A stretch of DNA of 10,298 bases from Bacteroidales bacterium (GTDB taxonomy: Bacteria; Bacteroidota; Bacteroidia; Bacteroidales; JAADGE01), in the NCBI GenBank assembly GCA_029932445.1, contig JAOZQB010000101.1:1-10298 (forward strand), in the 5' to 3' direction. The notes beneath the pieces are model-generated. The model did not search any database and was not told the origin of the DNA. It saw only the letters and a list, made by a program, of their open reading frames with translations. Shown here piece by piece: positions 7,265 through 10,298 of the stretch. The position numbers and the translations under genes are program-made. Every line of letters begins with the position of its first letter. Positions within the stretch are counted from its first letter, which is position 1.

Positions 7265-7272
7265 CAAAAATA
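7265..7272 (-). promoter_or_regulatory. -7 element for the class IV aminotransferase-fold gene
   Basis: On the minus strand this reads TATTTTTG followed by C, a full match to TAnnTTTG. A transcript starting near 7258 would have a leader of about 14 bases. No TTG-type -33 box is evident upstream. Confidence 0.5.
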
Positions 7273-7322
7273 AACTTTTAAGCGAATTATATATAAAATT
7301 TTTCCTTCATAAAATAATAATG

Positions 7323-7330
7323 TATAATTG
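7323..7330 (+). promoter_or_regulatory. -7 element for lptB
   Basis: TATAATTG followed by C differs from TAnnTTTG at one base. It lies 40 bases before the lptB ATG, giving a leader of about 34 bases. With the divergent element at 7265-7272 it makes 7245-7370 a two-way promoter region. Confidence 0.4.
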
Positions 7331-7370
7331 CAGTTAAATAGATAGTCATTAGCGTTTAATTCTAATTTCG

Positions 7371-8093
7371 ATGAAGTTATATACAGATTCAGTAGTAAAA
7401 AAATACGGGAAAAGAACGGTTGTAAAAGGGGTTTCGATAGAAGTTAATAAAGGGGAAGTTGTAGGATTGTTGGGTCCGAACGGAGCCGGGAAAACAACAA
7501 CTTTTTATATGATTGTAGGATTCATTAAACCGTATTCAGGAAGTGTTTATTTGGATAATGCAGATATAACTAAACTGCCGATGTATAAACGTGCAAAAAT
7601 GGGTATCGGTTATTTACCGCAGGAAGCATCAGTTTTTCGCCGATTAAGTATTGAAGATAATATTCTGAGTGTGTTGGAAATGACAACATTATCAAAAAAA
7701 GAGCAAAAAATTAAAACGGAAAGCCTGCTTGAAGAATTCGGTTTATCACATATTCGAAAAAGTAAAGGAATCCAATTGTCAGGCGGTGAAAGAAGACGAA
7801 CGGAAATTGCTCGTGCTTTGGCAATTGACCCGGCTTTTATTTTGCTGGATGAACCTTTTGCCGGTGTTGACCCGATTGCCGTTGAAGATATTCAAGGCAT
7901 TGTTTCAAAATTAAAAGATAAAAATATCGGTGTTCTTATTACCGATCATAATGTGCATGAAACACTTAATATAACGGATCGAGCATATTTACTTTATGAA
8001 GGTCGGATTTTGGAATCAGGAACTGCTGAAGATCTGGCTAATAATGAAGAAGTTCGAGAAAAATATCTGGGTAAAAATTTTGAACTTCGATAA
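7371..8093 (+). CDS. lptB: Lipopolysaccharide export ATPase LptB
   Basis: LptB is the cytoplasmic ABC ATPase that, with LptF and LptG, extracts LPS from the inner membrane and pushes it along the Lpt bridge to the outer membrane. The 240-residue product has family length. It shows Walker A GPNGAGKTT (35-43, Lys41), a Q-loop in YLPQEASVFRRL (81-92; Gln84 and the Phe89-Arg90 pair that contacts LptFG in E. coli), signature LSGGE (136-140), Walker B FILLDEP (156-162; catalytic Glu161), a D-loop, and the switch His193 in TDHNV. The QEASVFRRL segment is the feature that separates LptB from amino-acid transporter ATPases, such as LivF/LivG, which it otherwise resembles. No lptA, lptC or kdsC neighbour is present, so the gene appears to be transcribed alone. 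Confidence 0.95.
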   Translation: MKLYTDSVVKKYGKRTVVKGVSIEVNKGEVVGLLGPNGAGKTTTFYMIVGFIKPYSGSVYLDNADITKLPMYKRAKMGIGYLPQEASVFRRLSIEDNILSVLEMTTLSKKEQKIKTESLLEEFGLSHIRKSKGIQLSGGERRRTEIARALAIDPAFILLDEPFAGVDPIAVEDIQGIVSKLKDKNIGVLITDHNVHETLNITDRAYLLYEGRILESGTAEDLANNEEVREKYLGKNFELR

Positions 8094-8140
8094 AAATGTT
8101 TTATTTTCCTTAATCTTCTTTTTATTGAATTTATTAATTC

Positions 8141-8148
8141 TACTTTTG
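8141..8148 (+). promoter_or_regulatory. -7 element for the S9 peptidase gene
   Basis: TACTTTTG followed by C is a full match to TAnnTTTG. It almost touches the in-frame ATG at 8150, so a transcript starting near 8155 would not contain that codon; this favours ATG 8174 as the start. A -33 box is not obvious. Confidence 0.5.
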
Positions 8149-8173
8149 CATGCCTTATAATAAATCAGAAAGG

Positions 8174-10298
8174 ATGAAAAGTCTGCTATACTTTACAATA
8201 TTTATTTTATTAAGTTCAGAAATCATGATGACAACTTCTTGCAAAGTTAAAGAAGAAACACAAGCACCTGTAGCAAAGAAAATTAAAAAAGAATTATACA
8301 ACCTTGGAGAAACAAGGATTGATAATTATTATTGGATGAACGAAAGAGAAAATCCGGAAGTCATAAAATACCTTGAAAATGAAAATACTTATATGTTTGA
8401 CAAATTAAAGCATACTGAGAAATTAAGGGAAACCTTGTTTGATGAAATTGCAAGTCGTATTAAACCTGATGAACAATCAGTTCCTTATAAAGATAACGGT
8501 TATTTTTATTATCAAAAGTATGAAGAACAAAAAGAACATCCTGTTTATTGTCGAAAAAAAGATAATTTAGAAAATTCGGAAGAAATTTTATTAAATGTAA
8601 ACGAACTTGCAGAAGGGTACCCGTTTTTTAATATTCCCGATTTCAGTATCAGTTTTGATAATAAACTTATGGCATTTAGTGTTGACACACTGGGCAGACG
8701 CAGATATGAAATTCATTTTAAAAATCTTGAAACCGGAGAAGATTTATCAGATATTATAAAAAATACGGATGGTGAACTTGTTTGGGCAAATGATAACAAA
8801 ACCGTTTTTTACATAATAAAAGATGAAGAAACTTTACGAGAATTTCAAGTTTGGAAACATGTTTTGGGAACCTCTCCCGAAAATGATAAATTGGTTTTTG
8901 AAGAAAAAGATGATGCCTTTTATGTTTCTGTATCTAAAAGTAAATCAGATAAATATATTTTTATTTCTTCTTACAGCACCTTGTCTTCCGAATATCAAAT
9001 TTTAAATGCCGATAAGCCGAATGACAACTTCAGAGTTTTAATTCCGCGTTCGGAAAATCACGAATATTCTGTTGAACCGCACGGAAATGAATTGTATGTT
9101 TTGACAAATTACGAAGAAGCAGAGAATTTTAAAATTGTAAAAACATCGTTAAATAATCCTGATATTAATACAGCTAAAGAAATTGTTCCGCATGATCAGA
9201 ACGTTTTTATTGAAGATTTTGATGTGTTCAAAAATTATCTTGTAATTAATGAACGTAAAGACGGTATCATGAATTTGCGTGTGATTAACTTAATAAATAA
9301 TAAAAGCGAATATGTCAGTTGTGGTGAAGATGCTTATGAAATATGGATTTCTGATAATGATGAATTTGATACCGATGTTTTACGTTTCGGATATAGTTCT
9401 TTAACAACACCAACTTCCTATTATGATTTCAATATGAAAACCGGTAATAAAATATTACTTAAAGAGAAATTTGCCGGAACCGACTTTGATAAGAATAATT
9501 ATGAAGCAAAACGTTTATTTGCAACTGCACCTGATGGTACAAAAATCCCGATTTCATTAGTTTATAAAAAAGGATTGACTTTAAACGGTCAAAATCCGAT
9601 GCTTTTATATGCATACGGTTCATACGGATACAGTTCTGACGATGCTTTCAGGTCTTCTGTTTTGAGTTTATTAAATCGAGGATTTGTTTATGTAATTGCA
9701 CATGTGAGGGGTGGGCAGGAGCTTGGCAGAAAATGGTATGAAGACGGTAAATTATTTCAAAAGAAAAATACGTTTACGGATTTTATTGCATGTACAAAAT
9801 ATTTGCAAAAATTCGGTTATTCTTCACCCGAAAAAACCTTTGCCGAAGGCGGAAGTGCCGGCGGATTATTAACAGGTGCCGTTTCAAATATGCGTCCGGA
9901 TTTATATGCCGGAATTATTTCCGAAGTTCCGTTTGTGGATGTGGTAACAACAATGCTTGATGAATCAATTCCGCTTACAACCGGAGAATATGATGAATGG
10001 GGTGATCCGCACGAAAAGAAGTATTATGATTATATGTTGTCTTATTCTCCATACGATAACGTTAAAAAACAAGATTATCCGGCGATGCTGATAACTGCCG
10101 GTTTGCATGATTCCCAGGTGCAATATTGGGAACCTGCAAAATGGACGGCAAAATTACGAGAATACAATACAAGTCATAATCCGATTTATCTGTATACGAA
10201 CATGGATGCAGGACACAGCGGAATGTCCGGAAGATACATAGCATACAAAGAAACAGCTTTAATTTATGCTTTTATTTTAGATGTATTAAGTGAGAAAT
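8174..10298 (+). CDS. Oligopeptidase B-like S9 serine peptidase, lipoprotein (3' end cut by window)
   Basis: Prolyl-oligopeptidase family S9A enzyme, closest to oligopeptidase B (PtrB), which cuts short peptides after Arg or Lys. 708 codons are visible without a stop; by comparison with E. coli PtrB only a few residues are missing. A hydrophobic N terminus ends in TTSC (Cys23), a likely lipoprotein cleavage site, followed by KVKEE. A beta-propeller region (about 90-450) precedes the alpha/beta-hydrolase domain, with AHVRGGQELGRKWYEDGK, Ser561 in GGSAGG, Asp646 in GLHDSQV and His681 in DAGHSG. The Ser-Asp and Asp-His spacings (85 and 35) equal those of E. coli PtrB, offset by 29 residues. Glu605 and Asp607 sit where PtrB has its S1 acidic pair, which supports basic-residue specificity. 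AGAAAGG abuts the ATG, too close for a normal ribosome site; ATG 8150 is an alternative start. Confidence 0.92.
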   Translation, partial: MKSLLYFTIFILLSSEIMMTTSCKVKEETQAPVAKKIKKELYNLGETRIDNYYWMNERENPEVIKYLENENTYMFDKLKHTEKLRETLFDEIASRIKPDEQSVPYKDNGYFYYQKYEEQKEHPVYCRKKDNLENSEEILLNVNELAEGYPFFNIPDFSISFDNKLMAFSVDTLGRRRYEIHFKNLETGEDLSDIIKNTDGELVWANDNKTVFYIIKDEETLREFQVWKHVLGTSPENDKLVFEEKDDAFYVSVSKSKSDKYIFISSYSTLSSEYQILNADKPNDNFRVLIPRSENHEYSVEPHGNELYVLTNYEEAENFKIVKTSLNNPDINTAKEIVPHDQNVFIEDFDVFKNYLVINERKDGIMNLRVINLINNKSEYVSCGEDAYEIWISDNDEFDTDVLRFGYSSLTTPTSYYDFNMKTGNKILLKEKFAGTDFDKNNYEAKRLFATAPDGTKIPISLVYKKGLTLNGQNPMLLYAYGSYGYSSDDAFRSSVLSLLNRGFVYVIAHVRGGQELGRKWYEDGKLFQKKNTFTDFIACTKYLQKFGYSSPEKTFAEGGSAGGLLTGAVSNMRPDLYAGIISEVPFVDVVTTMLDESIPLTTGEYDEWGDPHEKKYYDYMLSYSPYDNVKKQDYPAMLITAGLHDSQVQYWEPAKWTAKLREYNTSHNPIYLYTNMDAGHSGMSGRYIAYKETALIYAFILDVLSEK

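Noticed and set aside
7729..7914. 61-codon frame overlapping lptB in another frame
   Set aside because: It covers the conserved ABC signature and Walker B codons of lptB, which explain the sequence fully.
8823..9005. 60-codon plus-strand frame within the S9 peptidase
   Set aside because: The peptidase frame is continuous through this stretch and aligns with its beta-propeller domain.
10062..10244. 60-codon frame antisense to the S9 catalytic domain
   Set aside because: It is opposite the codons for the catalytic Asp646 and His681 and is a shadow frame.
1..10298. A multi-gene defence, mobile or secondary-metabolite system
   Set aside because: All genes are assignable to common families with housekeeping or envelope roles, mostly as single-gene units. 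No CRISPR repeats, toxin-antitoxin pair, transposase, integrase or attachment site was seen.

Overview
The window is AT-rich chromosomal DNA from a member of the Bacteroidota. This rests on four things: a Rho factor with a long, lysine-rich insertion between its N-terminal and RNA-binding domains; a TonB-dependent receptor with an N-terminal carboxypeptidase-regulatory-like domain; a lipoprotein whose cysteine is followed by a Lys-plus-two-acidic motif; and TAnnTTTG-like -7 elements with little Shine-Dalgarno signal before most genes. I cannot place it at genus level. Nothing points to a phage, plasmid, island, CRISPR array, RNA gene or insertion sequence, and base and codon use look uniform.

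Layout, left to right. Bases 1-83 hold no gene, only an AT palindrome beyond the trmD stop. On the minus strand, a CPBP-family membrane protein (790-1731) is followed 10 bases later by trmD (84-779), probably as one transcript. A 344-base divergent intergenic region then carries the leader of rho (2076-3806, plus), which ends in a strong intrinsic terminator. Next is an orphan TonB-dependent outer-membrane receptor (3963-6353, plus), convergent with a class IV PLP-dependent aminotransferase-fold gene (6435-7244, minus). That gene diverges from lptB (7371-8093, plus), the ATPase of the lipopolysaccharide transporter. The window ends inside, probably within a few codons of the end of, an oligopeptidase B-like S9 peptidase with a lipoprotein signal (8174 onward, plus).

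The genes do not form one pathway. They are mostly single-gene units: housekeeping (tRNA methylation, transcription termination, LPS export) mixed with envelope functions (receptor, lipoprotein peptidase, membrane CPBP protein). I found no convincing new multi-gene system. The points most worth a second look are the disordered insertion and the C-rich, G-poor leader of rho, the lipidated and possibly surface-exposed oligopeptidase B, the receptor that has the heme-receptor FRAP motif but lacks the usual histidine, and the aminotransferase that lacks the family's GDG loop.
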